DNA from: Exiguobacterium aurantiacum
GTDB lineage: Bacteria; Bacillota; Bacilli; Exiguobacteriales; Exiguobacteriaceae
DNA length: 64,000 nucleotides
Direction of reading: 5' to 3'
NCBI RefSeq assembly: GCF_024362205.1
Contig: NZ_CP101462.1
Span: forward strand, 1,082,501 to 1,146,500
Made by a program: the position numbers and the translations under genes. Numbering within the stretch: position 1 is the stretch's first letter; each line of letters opens with the position of its first letter. Shown here piece after piece: positions 44,680 through 54,432 of this stretch. The notes under the pieces were generated by a model. That model was not told where the DNA came from. It ran no database searches and saw only the letters and a list, made by a program, of their open reading frames with translations.

Positions 44680-45792
44680 ATGTCAACGACAAAAGGGTTA
44701 GAAGGAATTGTGGCAGCGGCCTCAAAAGTCAGTTCGATTATCGACGGACAATTGACTTATGGAGGATACACAATCGATGATTTGGCGGACCACGCCACGT
44801 TTGAAGAGGTTGTTTTCCTATTATGGAACGACCGACTTCCAAAAGCAGATGAATTAACTGAGCTCTCAGAAGCGCTCGTGAAAGAAGCCAAATTACCAGA
44901 AGAAGTGATCGCGACGCTCGAGCGGGCGCCGAAGTCGGCCAATGCGATGGCGACGATTCGGACGGCCCTTTCACAGCTCGCGCTTTATGATGAAGAAGCT
45001 GAAGATATGAGCACAGAAGCGAACATGCGCAAAGCGATTCGTCTCCAAGCCCAAATCGCGACGGTCGTGACGGCGTTCGCTCGTCTTCGTAAAGGCGAAC
45101 AACCGGTTGCGCCGAAGCCTGGTCTTTCATATGCGGCCAATTTCCTATACATGTTGAATGGAGAAGAACCGAGCGAAGTCGCCGAGAAGACGATCGACAA
45201 GGCGCTCATCCTCCATGCTGACCATGAATTGAACGCGTCGACGTTCACGGCCCGCGTCTGTGTCGCTACTTTGTCTGATATCTATTCAGGCGTGACGGCA
45301 GCGATGGGCGCCCTCAAAGGCCCGCTTCACGGCGGTGCCAATGAGGCTGTCATGAAAATGCTCCACGAAATCGGCTCGGTCGACAAAGTCGAAGAGTACG
45401 TCCGTGGCAAATTCGAACGCCGTGAGAAAATCATGGGCTTCGGGCACCGTGTCTACAAAGACGGTGACCCGCGAGCGAAACATTTGAAAGAGATGAGCCG
45501 CCAATTGACGGCCCAAATCGGCGAGCCGGAATGGTATGAAATGTCTGAGAAGATTGACCATCTCGTCGAGACGGAAAAAGGCTTGAAGCCGAACGTCGAT
45601 TTCTATTCAGCATCGACGTATTATGCGCTCGGACTCGACGAAGAGTTATTCACACCAATCTTTGCCGTCTCACGCATGTCAGGCTGGATCGCCCACATCC
45701 TCGAACAGTATGCGGACAACCGCTTGATTCGTCCTCGCGCCGAGTATGTCGGAGAGACGAACCGGTCTTACGTCCCGGTGAACGAGCGTTAA
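44680..45792 (+). CDS. citZ: citrate synthase
   Basis: Condenses acetyl-CoA and oxaloacetate, entering the TCA cycle. 370 residues, the short Gram-positive type. Catalytic segments: PLHGGANEAV, IMGFGHRVYKDGDPR and NVDFYSAS. ATG 44680 follows AGGGGGAG. First gene of the citZ-icd-mdh cluster, preceded by a cre, a -10 and a ~120-nt leader with a small hairpin. Confidence 0.97.
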   Translation: MSTTKGLEGIVAAASKVSSIIDGQLTYGGYTIDDLADHATFEEVVFLLWNDRLPKADELTELSEALVKEAKLPEEVIATLERAPKSANAMATIRTALSQLALYDEEAEDMSTEANMRKAIRLQAQIATVVTAFARLRKGEQPVAPKPGLSYAANFLYMLNGEEPSEVAEKTIDKALILHADHELNASTFTARVCVATLSDIYSGVTAAMGALKGPLHGGANEAVMKMLHEIGSVDKVEEYVRGKFERREKIMGFGHRVYKDGDPRAKHLKEMSRQLTAQIGEPEWYEMSEKIDHLVETEKGLKPNVDFYSASTYYALGLDEELFTPIFAVSRMSGWIAHILEQYADNRLIRPRAEYVGETNRSYVPVNER

Positions 45793-45856
45793 TTGACGCG
45801 ACACGAGAAGATCGAGTCACAATTTAGACATAAACTTTGGTAAACTAACAATTGAC

Positions 45857-45882
45857 GTAGGTCGGCGCTCGCGTCGGCCTAC
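45857..45882 (+). repeat. GC-rich hairpin between citZ and icd
   Basis: GTAGGTCGGCGC / GCGTCGGCCTAC forms a long stem (two wobbles) with a minimal TC loop and no T-run, 13 nt before the icd ribosome site. Possibly an mRNA stability or processing element. Confidence 0.6.
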
Positions 45883-45907
45883 ATAAATGTACTTAGGGGG
45901 ATTCATT

Positions 45908-47179
45908 ATGTTGACACAAAACGAAAAGATCACAGTTGAGAACGGTGTATTAAACGTACCGAACGTACCGACGATTCCATTTATCATCGGCGATGGAACA
46001 GGTCCTGATATTTGGAACGCTTCAGTGCGCGTTTTTGATGCGGCTGTCGAAAAAGCGTACGGTGGCGAGAAGAAAATCGAATGGATGGAAGTGTATGCAG
46101 GAGAGAAAGCCTTCAACCAAAAAGGTGAATGGCTTCCAAACGAGACACTCGATGAAATCCGTGAATACTTGATCGCCATCAAAGGTCCATTGACGACACC
46201 GGTCGGCGGCGGAATCCGTTCACTCAACGTCGCACTCCGTCAAGAACTTGACTTGTACACGTGCTTGCGTCCGGTCCGTTACTTCACAGGCGTCCCGTCA
46301 CCGGTCAAGCGCCCAGAAGACACAGACATGGTCATTTTCCGTGAGAACACAGAAGATATCTACGCAGGGATCGAGTACGCGTCAGGTAGCGACGAAGTGA
46401 AGAAATTGATCTCATTCTTGAAAGAAGAGATGAACGTCAACAAGATCCGCTTCCCAGAAACGTCTGGTATCGGCATTAAACCAATCTCGTCTGAAGGAAC
46501 GAAACGCCTTGTTCGTGCGGCTCTCGAGTACGCAATCGCGAACAACCGTAAATCGCTCACGCTCGTCCATAAAGGGAACATCATGAAGTTCACAGAAGGC
46601 GCCTTCAAAAACTGGGGTTATGAGCTCGCCGAAGAAGAGTACGGCGACAAAGTCTTCACTTGGGCGCAGTATGACCGCATTAAAGAAGAATCAGGTGAAG
46701 CAGCTGCGAACGAAGCGCAATCGAAAGCAGAAGCAGAAGGCAAAATCATCGTAAAAGATTCAATCGCCGATATCTTCTTGCAACAGATTTTGACACGTCC
46801 GCGTGAGTTCGACGTCGTCGCGACGATGAACTTGAACGGGGACTACATCTCGGACGCGCTCGCTGCTCAAGTCGGCGGAATCGGGATCGCACCTGGTGCG
46901 AACATCAACTACGTGACGGGCCATGCCATCTTCGAAGCAACACACGGCACGGCGCCGAAATATGCAGGGCTCGACAAGGTCAACCCGTCATCGGTCATCT
47001 TGTCAGGTGAGATGATGCTCCGTCACATGAACTGGAACGAAGCGGCTGACCTCATCATCAACTCGATGGAGAAGACGATCGCCTCGAAAGTCGTCACATA
47101 CGATTTCGCCCGTCTGATGGACGGCGCGACTGAAGTGAAGTGTTCAGAGTTTGCAGATGAACTAATCAAAAACATGTAA
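45908..47179 (+). CDS. icd: NADP-dependent isocitrate dehydrogenase
   Basis: Oxidative decarboxylation of isocitrate to 2-oxoglutarate. 423 residues: [11 protein letters not shown], the substrate-binding [20 protein letters not shown] region with its Ser, [14 protein letters not shown], and [21 protein letters not shown] near the coenzyme site. ATG 45908 is preceded by AGGGGG 7 nt upstream; the longer frame adds only residues over that site. Second gene of the TCA cluster; mdh follows after 30 nt. Confidence 0.96.
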   Translation: MLTQNEKITVENGVLNVPNVPTIPFIIGDGTGPDIWNASVRVFDAAVEKAYGGEKKIEWMEVYAGEKAFNQKGEWLPNETLDEIREYLIAIKGPLTTPVGGGIRSLNVALRQELDLYTCLRPVRYFTGVPSPVKRPEDTDMVIFRENTEDIYAGIEYASGSDEVKKLISFLKEEMNVNKIRFPETSGIGIKPISSEGTKRLVRAALEYAIANNRKSLTLVHKGNIMKFTEGAFKNWGYELAEEEYGDKVFTWAQYDRIKEESGEAAANEAQSKAEAEGKIIVKDSIADIFLQQILTRPREFDVVATMNLNGDYISDALAAQVGGIGIAPGANINYVTGHAIFEATHGTAPKYAGLDKVNPSSVILSGEMMLRHMNWNEAADLIINSMEKTIASKVVTYDFARLMDGATEVKCSEFADELIKNM

Positions 47180-47209
47180 TTCATCAGTTAAACCAAGGGG
47201 GAGAGCACA

Positions 47210-48145
47210 ATGATACGTCGCAACAAGATTTCGGTTATCGGTAGCGGATTCACGGGAGCCACGACGGCACTGTATTTGGCTCAAAAAGAGCTCGGCAACG
47301 TCGTCCTTCTCGATATTAAAGAGAACGAAAACCCGACGAAAGGGAAAGCGCTCGATATGCAAGAGACGGCGCCGATTCAAGGGTTTGACTCGTGGATCAC
47401 GGGGACATCGGATTACGCCGACACGGCGGACTCGGATATCGTCGTCATCACGGCGGGAATCGCGCGAAAACCCGGTATGAGCCGGGATGACCTCGTCTCG
47501 ACGAACGCCAAAGTGATGCGAGCGGTCACGAAAGAAGTGGCCCGTTATTCACCGGATGCGATTTTGATCGTCTTGACGAACCCGGTCGATGCGATGACGT
47601 ATGCGGCCTTCAAAGAATCCGGCTTCCCGAAAGAGCGCGTGATCGGTCAATCCGGCGTCCTCGATACGGCTCGGTTCCGGACGTTCGTTGCCGCGGAGTT
47701 GAACATCTCCGTGAAGGACGTCTCTGGATTCGTGCTCGGTGGGCACGGGGATGACATGGTCCCGCTCATCCGCTACTCGTATGCGGGTGGTATCCCGCTC
47801 GAGAAGTTGTTGCCGAGCGACCGCATCGAAGCAATCGTTAACCGGACACGTAAAGGTGGCGGTGAGATCGTTCAGCTACTCGGGAACGGTTCGGCGTATT
47901 ATGCGCCGGCAGCGGCCATCGTCGAGATGGTCGAAGCGATCCTGAAAGATCAACGACGTATTTTACCGGCCATCGCGTATCTCGATGGTGAATACGGTTT
48001 CCACGACTTGTATCTCGGTGTACCGACGATTCTTGGTGCGAACGGGATTGAACGTGTGCTCGAACTTGAATTGACGGAAGACGAAGCAGCCGCGCTCCAG
48101 CGCTCGGCTGACTCGGTACGCTCCGTCTTGAACGTCCTTAACTGA
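47210..48145 (+). CDS. mdh: malate dehydrogenase (LDH-like type)
   Basis: Oxidises malate to oxaloacetate with NAD. 311 residues: [19 protein letters not shown] (Rossmann loop), an Asp at the end of beta-2 (VVLLDIKE) for [31 protein letters not shown] and [14 protein letters not shown] with the catalytic His. AGGGGGAG about 6 nt before ATG 47210. Last gene of citZ-icd-mdh, closed by a strong terminator. Confidence 0.97.
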   Translation: MIRRNKISVIGSGFTGATTALYLAQKELGNVVLLDIKENENPTKGKALDMQETAPIQGFDSWITGTSDYADTADSDIVVITAGIARKPGMSRDDLVSTNAKVMRAVTKEVARYSPDAILIVLTNPVDAMTYAAFKESGFPKERVIGQSGVLDTARFRTFVAAELNISVKDVSGFVLGGHGDDMVPLIRYSYAGGIPLEKLLPSDRIEAIVNRTRKGGGEIVQLLGNGSAYYAPAAAIVEMVEAILKDQRRILPAIAYLDGEYGFHDLYLGVPTILGANGIERVLELELTEDEAAALQRSADSVRSVLNVLN

Positions 48146-48152
48146 TTCCTCA

Positions 48153-48182
48153 CCTCGCCTGCATGAGCAGGCGAGGTTTTTT
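48153..48182 (+). terminator. mdh terminator
   Basis: Perfect CCTCGCCTGC / GCAGGCGAGG, loop ATGA, T6. Confidence 0.92.
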
Positions 48183-48188
48183 GTAGGC

Positions 48189-48216
48189 TTGGATTTTGAT
48201 AGACGCGTGCTACACT
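48189..48216 (+). promoter_or_regulatory. putative promoter of phoPR
   Basis: TTGGAT (48189-48194), 16-bp spacer, TACACT (48211-48216) with an extended TGC. Leaves a ~120-nt leader. Confidence 0.5.
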
Positions 48217-48341
48217 GAAAGAAGAACGTGGATTTGTTTTGTTTTTGTAAAGATTTGCTTTGAGATTGGTCTGATGTGTCATTGATTTGTAGAATAGGTA
48301 GTGTACATGACTGAACAGATAGATTAGAGGAGGAACTAAGC

Positions 48342-49046
48342 GTGGCCGAAAAAGTGATTGTTGTCGATGACGAGGTGTCGATTGCGACGTTATTAAAATT
48401 CAATTTGGAACAAGCCGGTTTTGAGGTCGAGACGGCGCATGATGGAAAGACCGGACTCGAACTCGCCGAGAAGCAGGACGCGGTGTTGATCGTCCTCGAT
48501 TTGATGTTGCCTGAGATGGATGGACTCGAGGTCTGCAAGCGACTCCGCCAACAGAAAGTAAACACACCGATTCTTATGTTGACGGCGAAAGACGATGAGT
48601 TTGATAAAGTGCTCGGGCTCGAGTTAGGGGCAGACGATTATTTGACGAAACCGTTCAGTCCGCGTGAAGTCGTGGCTCGGGTCAAAGCGATTCTGCGACG
48701 CTCGGCCCCACAAGAAGCGCCGGCGATGGACGCGGACGTCATTGAGATTGGCGACGTGAAAATCATCGCTTCGAACTATGAGGTATTCAAGAACGGGGAG
48801 CGGCTTGAATTGACCCCGAAAGAGTTCGAACTGTTGGCCTATCTCGCCAAAAACAAAGGCCGTGTCTTGACGCGTGACCAACTCCTATCGGCGATTTGGA
48901 ATTACGATTTCGTCGGCGATACGCGCATCGTCGACGTCCATATCAGCCACCTTCGAGAAAAGATTGAGCCGGTGACGAAAAAACCGACTTATATTAAAAC
49001 GATACGCGGTCTCGGCTATAAGATGGAAGAGCCGATGCCCGAATGA
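48342..49046 (+). CDS. phoP: phosphate-response regulator PhoP
   Basis: OmpR-class response regulator, 234 residues. Receiver domain with D9-D10, phospho-acceptor D53 (VLDLMLPEMDG) and the KPFSPREV lysine; then a winged-helix DNA-binding domain (about 130-230, LTPKEFELLAYLA, GYKMEEP). With PhoR it controls the phosphate-starvation response, as inferred from synteny (mdh-phoP-phoR-polA is the B. subtilis order). The start is GTG 48342, 8 nt after AGAGGAGG. The stop overlaps the phoR start (ATGA). Confidence 0.92.
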   Translation: MAEKVIVVDDEVSIATLLKFNLEQAGFEVETAHDGKTGLELAEKQDAVLIVLDLMLPEMDGLEVCKRLRQQKVNTPILMLTAKDDEFDKVLGLELGADDYLTKPFSPREVVARVKAILRRSAPQEAPAMDADVIEIGDVKIIASNYEVFKNGERLELTPKEFELLAYLAKNKGRVLTRDQLLSAIWNYDFVGDTRIVDVHISHLREKIEPVTKKPTYIKTIRGLGYKMEEPMPE

Positions 49047-50770
49047 AGACGTACCGCTCGCGTTTTTTGACGACGCTCATCCTGCTCGTGACGGGCGTCT
49101 TGCTGACCCTCGGGATCGTGCTTGGTCAATTGTTCAAAGACTTCTATTTGGACTCTGAACGCGATCGTTTGAAAGAGGACACTGAGCTCGCCGCCTTGTA
49201 TTTGGAGGGCGGCGAGCTCGAGGCGATTCAAGACTATGTTCGGCAAATCGATGACGAGAGCAGTTTCGATATTTTGCTCCTCAATCGTCGGATGGAAGTG
49301 ATCGCTGGGACGCCGTTTCGGGTCGGGTCGTTCGATTTTCGGATGGATGCGGCAACGATTCCGGATGATGGGACGTTCGGGAACGAGACGCGCGAGGATT
49401 TGATCCAGTTCACGAAACCGATTGAACTGTCATCGGGTGACACGGTGTATCTCAGTTTCATCCGCTACGTCTCCGATTTAGAAGGTGTTTATGACCGGAT
49501 TTGGCTGACGATTGCTCTGGCCTTGATTTTCTCGTTCGTCTTGATTCTGTTCGTTTTGCACAATTTGACGAACCAATTCATCCGACCGATTGACGAGGCG
49601 ACAATCGTGTTACGTGAACTTGCTGACGGGAACTATCGGGCCCGGGTCTACGAGTTGCGTAACGATGAAGAAACGGGCAGCTTGGCCGGGTCGATCAACG
49701 TGCTCGCCCGTAACCTCGAGACGATTTCCCTTGGCGAGTCCGTACAGCGGGCCAGACTCGAATCGCTGATCGAGTATATGGGAGCGGGGTTATTGCTTGT
49801 CGACGAGCGCGGCATTGTGACGCTCGTTAACCGCTCGTATCGCGACATGTTCCAATACGACGATTTGATGATTGGCCAATTTTATCATGGCATTTTGCCG
49901 AGCCCGGACGTCGAGACGTTGATTGAGGACGTCTATTTGACAGAAGAGCCTCACCGCCGCCAATTGTCGATTCGAACTGGATTTAACCAAAAGACGTATA
50001 TGGTATCGGCCGCGCCGATTTTCAGCGATACAGGCATGTTACGCGGGACGACGCTTCTCTTTAACGATATTTCCGAGTTGAAACGACTCGAGAAGATGCG
50101 TAAAGATTTCGTCGCCAACGTCAGCCATGAGTTGAAAACGCCGCTCACGTCGATTCGAGGGTTCAGTGAGACGCTTCTCGATGGGGCGAAAGAAGTACCC
50201 GAGTTGCGCGATCAATTTTTGGATATCATTCAAAAAGAAGCGACACGGATGCAAATGCTCGTCGAGGACTTACTCGAGCTATCACGGCTCGAACGTGAAG
50301 ATTTCCATTTGGACTTCACCCCGGTCCAACTCAATCAGCTCGTCGAGGAAGTCTGTCTCGTGCTGAGTCAGAAGGCGGAAGGGAAATCGATTCAGCTGGA
50401 GTCACGTCATGACGGGGAAGTCGTCTTGCAGGCGGACATGAACCGCATGAAACAAGTCATCTTGAACCTTGTCGCCAACGCCATCAACTATTCGCCGGAA
50501 GGCAGCCGGGTCGAAATCGCGGTCGAGAAGAGAGCGGACGGGTCTTATTTGATCGTCAAAGATAACGGCATCGGCATCGCGCCGAAAGAAGTGAGCCGAA
50601 TCTTTGAGCGGTTCTACCGGGTCGATAAAGCACGAAGCCGCAACTCCGGCGGGACCGGTCTCGGCCTCGCCATCGTGAAACATATCATCGATCTTCATCA
50701 TGCGACGATTCACGTGGATAGTGTCGAAGGCGTTGGGACGACGTTCACGATCAAGTTCCCGCTCGCTTAA
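49043..50770 (+). CDS. phoR: sensor histidine kinase PhoR
   Basis: 575 residues, membrane-bound partner of PhoP. TM1 about 8-30, an extracytoplasmic sensor to about 152, TM2 about 153-173, HAMP about 174-226, PAS about 240-345, HisKA with H362 (VANVSHELKTPLTS), and HATPase with NLVANAINYSPEG, DNGIGIAPKE and GGTGLGLAIVK. The family (WalK-like) is common, so the PhoR name rests on gene order and domain layout. Translation is coupled to phoP through ATGA. Confidence 0.92.
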   Translation: MKTYRSRFLTTLILLVTGVLLTLGIVLGQLFKDFYLDSERDRLKEDTELAALYLEGGELEAIQDYVRQIDDESSFDILLLNRRMEVIAGTPFRVGSFDFRMDAATIPDDGTFGNETREDLIQFTKPIELSSGDTVYLSFIRYVSDLEGVYDRIWLTIALALIFSFVLILFVLHNLTNQFIRPIDEATIVLRELADGNYRARVYELRNDEETGSLAGSINVLARNLETISLGESVQRARLESLIEYMGAGLLLVDERGIVTLVNRSYRDMFQYDDLMIGQFYHGILPSPDVETLIEDVYLTEEPHRRQLSIRTGFNQKTYMVSAAPIFSDTGMLRGTTLLFNDISELKRLEKMRKDFVANVSHELKTPLTSIRGFSETLLDGAKEVPELRDQFLDIIQKEATRMQMLVEDLLELSRLEREDFHLDFTPVQLNQLVEEVCLVLSQKAEGKSIQLESRHDGEVVLQADMNRMKQVILNLVANAINYSPEGSRVEIAVEKRADGSYLIVKDNGIGIAPKEVSRIFERFYRVDKARSRNSGGTGLGLAIVKHIIDLHHATIHVDSVEGVGTTFTIKFPLA

Positions 50771-50788
50771 CATGGAATTCATGTCGGG

Positions 50789-50825
50789 TTCATACCGGCT
50801 TTACAAAGCGATGCTACTCTATAGA
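50789..50825 (+). promoter_or_regulatory. candidate PhoP box and -10 downstream of phoR
   Basis: TTCATA-N5-TTTACA (50789-50805) resembles the PhoP direct repeat TTaACA with 11-bp spacing. TATAGA (50820-50825) lies where a -10 is expected. It begins only 19 nt after the phoR stop. Confidence 0.35.
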
Positions 50826-50831
50826 CGAGAC

Positions 50832-50922
50832 CTCTTCATCATCTCGTGTCCCGGCCGGTGCTCATCTCCACTCGGTCAGGAAGATCGACCCTTTTCTAGT
50901 ACCTAGAAAAGGGTCTTTTTTT
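50832..50922 (+). ncRNA. possible small RNA between phoR and polA
   Basis: About 90 nt from the putative start to a strong terminator, without an open frame. It contains a 5' hairpin (ACGAGA / TCTCGT), a CCGGCCGG element, and an unpaired pyrimidine-rich stretch CTCATCTCCACTC that could pair with Shine-Dalgarno sequences. It may equally be the 3' UTR of phoPR. Confidence 0.3.
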
Positions 50923-50923
50923 T
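50887..50923 (+). terminator. terminator before polA
   Basis: Perfect GACCCTTTTCTAG / CTAGAAAAGGGTC, loop TAC, then T8. Confidence 0.92.
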
Positions 50924-50977
50924 CGAACGCATGTACCCGTATGATATGATGGAACCAGATAGAATGGAGGTTGACCA

Positions 50978-53575
50978 ATGAATAAACTACTACTTCTTGA
51001 TGGAAACTCACTTACGTATCGTGCGTTTTTCGCACTGCCTCCGATGACGGATGCGAGCGGCCGAAACACAAACGCCGTGTACGGGTTCACGATGATGCTG
51101 TTAAAGCTGATGGAAGATGAACAACCGACGCACTTCGCGGTCGCATTCGATGCGTCGAAGAAGACGTTCCGGCACGACACGTATGCTGACTATAAAGGCG
51201 GGCGTCAGAAAACCCCAGGGGAACTCCGTGAACAGTTCCCAATCGTCCGCGAGATTTGCGAGGCGTTCGGGATCAAAGTGCTCGAACTCGACCAGTACGA
51301 GGCCGATGACATCATCGGGACACTTGCGAAAAATACCGCGTTCGACCAAGTGACCGTCGTCACCGGAGATAAAGATTTACTACAACTGATTGATGACCGC
51401 GTCACCGTCTATTTGACGAAGCGTGGGATCACCGATGTCGAGACGATGGACGCGGCGGCATTTAAAGAGCGCTATGACGGTCTGAACCCGCTCCAAATGA
51501 TCGATTTAAAAGGCCTGATGGGTGATAAATCCGATAACATCCCGGGCATCCCCGGTGTCGGTGAGAAGACGGCCCTCAAACTGCTCACGGCCTATGGTTC
51601 CGTGGAAGGACTGTATGAACATACGCATGAATTAAAAGGGAAACAAAAAGAGAAAGTCGAGGCGAACGAGCGGGAAGCGCTCATGTCGAAACAATTGGCA
51701 ACGATTTATACCGACGTTCCAATCGAAATCGGCATGGACGAGCTGACGTTCCATCCGTATGACGCCGGTAAAGTGAAACCGCTGTTTATGAGCCTTCAGT
51801 TCAAGTCGCTTCTCGGAAAACTGAGCCTCGACGCGTCGAGCGAGGAAGCCGTGGAAGTGCGTGATGTGAACCACATCGGGATCGACGAGCAAGATTTGAC
51901 GGAAGCGGTCCTCTTCCTCGAACAACTTCGCGACGACTATTTCGAAGAACCGGTCATCGGTGTGGCCATTGCCTCAATAGCCGGGGTGACGGTCGGCGAT
52001 GCGTCGCTCTTAGACGTACCGGCTGTCCGGGATTGGTTGGCCGACGAGAGCCGGGCCACGATTTGTCTCGATGCGAAGCAGACGATCATTCAATTAAAAC
52101 GCCATGGCATCTCGCTTCGTGGTTATGACGACTTGCTCGTTGCCGGATACTTGCTCAACCTATCGGGCGGAACGACACTCGATTCGATTGCCGCCCATTT
52201 CGAATACGCGTTGCCGGAAGACGAGGCGGTGTACGGAAAAGGGGCAAAACTGCACGTGCCGGAACAAGACGTGCTCGAGCAACATCTCGGGGAGAAGGCG
52301 ATGGCCATCTTGACGTTGTTCGTGAACGTCAGCAAAGAGCTCGTCCAAAACGAGCAGACGTCGCTCTATGAAGATTTGGAACGTCCGCTCGCCTCGGTGC
52401 TCGCGGAGATGGAATGGGCCGGCATCCACGTCGACGTGTCCACACTGAAAGTGATGGAAGACGATTTGCGGGAACGGTTGCTTCAACTCGAGACGGAAAT
52501 TCACAGTCTCGCGGGTGAGGCGTTCAATATCAATTCACCGAAACAACTCGGCGTCATCCTGTTCGAGAAGTTGGCGTTGCCTCCGGTGAAGAAGACGAAG
52601 ACCGGCTACTCGACGGCAGCAGACGTGCTCGAGAAACTCGCGCCGCTCCATCCGATCGTCGAACATATCATGCATTACCGTGAACTCGGCAAGTTGCAAT
52701 CGACATACGTCGAAGGGTTACAAAAAGTCATCAAAGACGACGGGAAGATCCACACCCGCTATACGCAGACATTGACCCAGACCGGACGGTTGTCCTCGGT
52801 CAACCCGAACTTACAGAACATCCCGATCCGATTGGAAGAAGGACGTCGGATACGCAAGGCGTTCACCGCGAGCGAGACCGATTGGATGCTGTATGCGGTC
52901 GACTACTCGCAAATCGAACTCCGGATCATGGCGCATATGTCCCAAGATGAGAAGATGCTCGAGGCGTTCCTGCATGACGAGGATATCCATACGTCGACGG
53001 CGGCCAATGTGTTCCGGGTTGCCAAAGAAGAAGTGACGTCGCTCATGCGTCGTCAAGCGAAAGCGGTCAACTTCGGCATCATCTATGGCATCAGCGACTA
53101 CGGATTGTCGCAAAACCTCGGCATTAGCCGAAAAGAAGCGCAGACGTTTATCGATACGTACTTCGAACAGTTCCCGGGCGTGAAACGATTCATGGATGCC
53201 GCCATCGAGCGGGCACGGGAGCACGGTTACGTCGAGACGATGCTGAAGCGTCGTCGCAATATCCCGGACATCCATTCCCGGAACTTCAACTTGCGTGGTT
53301 TCGCGGAACGGACAGCCATCAACACGCCGATTCAAGGGACAGCCGCCGATATCATCAAAAAAGCGATGATTGACGTCGACGTGGCGCTCCGGAAGTCGGG
53401 CCTTCGGTCAAAACTATTGCTTCAAGTCCACGATGAGCTCATCTTCGAAGGACCAAAAGAAGAAATGGATGCGCTCGAGACGCTCGTGAAACAAGCGATG
53501 GAACATACGATCACCTTGGACGTGCCCCTCCGTGCGGACGGTTCGTTTGGTGAGACATGGTTTGATACGAAATAA
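50978..53575 (+). CDS. polA: DNA polymerase I
   Basis: 865 residues. An N-terminal 5'-nuclease (1-290; LLLDGNSLTYRAFFALP, FDASKKTFRH, GDKSDNIPGIPGVGEKTA) removes primers. The central 3'-5' exonuclease-like domain (about 300-460) lacks the catalytic acidic residues, as in B. subtilis and B. stearothermophilus. The C-terminal A-family polymerase has DYSQIELR, RRQAKAVNFGIIYG and LLQVHDELIFE. Fills gaps in repair and Okazaki processing. TGGAGG 7 nt before ATG 50978. Followed by mutM and coaE, with which it probably forms an operon. Confidence 0.97.
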   Translation: MNKLLLLDGNSLTYRAFFALPPMTDASGRNTNAVYGFTMMLLKLMEDEQPTHFAVAFDASKKTFRHDTYADYKGGRQKTPGELREQFPIVREICEAFGIKVLELDQYEADDIIGTLAKNTAFDQVTVVTGDKDLLQLIDDRVTVYLTKRGITDVETMDAAAFKERYDGLNPLQMIDLKGLMGDKSDNIPGIPGVGEKTALKLLTAYGSVEGLYEHTHELKGKQKEKVEANEREALMSKQLATIYTDVPIEIGMDELTFHPYDAGKVKPLFMSLQFKSLLGKLSLDASSEEAVEVRDVNHIGIDEQDLTEAVLFLEQLRDDYFEEPVIGVAIASIAGVTVGDASLLDVPAVRDWLADESRATICLDAKQTIIQLKRHGISLRGYDDLLVAGYLLNLSGGTTLDSIAAHFEYALPEDEAVYGKGAKLHVPEQDVLEQHLGEKAMAILTLFVNVSKELVQNEQTSLYEDLERPLASVLAEMEWAGIHVDVSTLKVMEDDLRERLLQLETEIHSLAGEAFNINSPKQLGVILFEKLALPPVKKTKTGYSTAADVLEKLAPLHPIVEHIMHYRELGKLQSTYVEGLQKVIKDDGKIHTRYTQTLTQTGRLSSVNPNLQNIPIRLEEGRRIRKAFTASETDWMLYAVDYSQIELRIMAHMSQDEKMLEAFLHDEDIHTSTAANVFRVAKEEVTSLMRRQAKAVNFGIIYGISDYGLSQNLGISRKEAQTFIDTYFEQFPGVKRFMDAAIERAREHGYVETMLKRRRNIPDIHSRNFNLRGFAERTAINTPIQGTAADIIKKAMIDVDVALRKSGLRSKLLLQVHDELIFEGPKEEMDALETLVKQAMEHTITLDVPLRADGSFGETWFDTK

Positions 53576-53595
53576 GATCGAGAAAGGAAATCGAT

Positions 53596-54420
53596 ATGCC
53601 AGAATTACCAGAAGTGGAGACGGTCTGTCGCCGATTGCGGCCTTTCGTCTCAGGAAAAACGATTGCAAATGTCGAGGTGATCGACGCGAAAATCATTCGG
53701 GGTCACGAACCAGAGATTTGGAAACAACAGTTGCTCGGCGAGATGATTCAAGACGTCGAGCGACGCGGCAAGTTCATTTTATTCAAGTTGACGAACGGCT
53801 ATCTCGTTTCGCATTTGCGGATGGAAGGAAAATTCTTCCCGCATGACGAAATGGTCATTCCGGTCAAACATACGCATGTCATCTTCACATTCACGGATGG
53901 GACGACGCTTCATTACAATGATGTCAGAAAGTTCGGCACGATGGAGCTGAAGACGAATGAAGACTTGTATGTGACACCACCCTTGTCGCTTCTCGCGCTC
54001 GAGCCGTTCGACCCGGAAGTGACAGCGGAGACGCTTCACAGTCGTCTGAAGCGGATGAACGTCCGTGCCATCAAGACGGCGCTGCTCGACCAATCGATTT
54101 TCGTTGGACTTGGCAATATATACGTCGACGAGACGTTGTTCCGGGCCGGGGTCCATCCGACCCGTCCGGCAGCCACCCTCTCACTTGAAGAAGTCCGACG
54201 GGTGCATCAGGAAGCCGTGGCCGTATTGACGGAAGCCATCGAACGAGGCGGGAGCACGATTCGGAGTTATACGAATCCGGACGGGGCGAGCGGGACATAC
54301 CAAAAGACGCTATACGTGTATGGACAGACCGGGGAGCCATGTAAGCGATGCGGCCAACCGATTGAGAAGATGAAATTGGGCGGACGGGGCACACATTACT
54401 GTCCGCACTGCCAACAGTAA
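53596..54420 (+). CDS. mutM: formamidopyrimidine-DNA glycosylase
   Basis: Base-excision repair enzyme removing 8-oxoguanine and FapyG. 274 residues: catalytic N-terminal P2 and E3 (MPELPEVET), the H2TH region (IKTALLDQSIFVGLGNIYVDE), and a C-terminal zinc finger C249-x2-C252 ... C269-x2-C272. AAAGGAAAT precedes ATG 53596. Only 20 nt after polA and 12 nt before coaE. Confidence 0.97.
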   Translation: MPELPEVETVCRRLRPFVSGKTIANVEVIDAKIIRGHEPEIWKQQLLGEMIQDVERRGKFILFKLTNGYLVSHLRMEGKFFPHDEMVIPVKHTHVIFTFTDGTTLHYNDVRKFGTMELKTNEDLYVTPPLSLLALEPFDPEVTAETLHSRLKRMNVRAIKTALLDQSIFVGLGNIYVDETLFRAGVHPTRPAATLSLEEVRRVHQEAVAVLTEAIERGGSTIRSYTNPDGASGTYQKTLYVYGQTGEPCKRCGQPIEKMKLGGRGTHYCPHCQQ

Positions 54421-54432
54421 GAGGTGGACACG

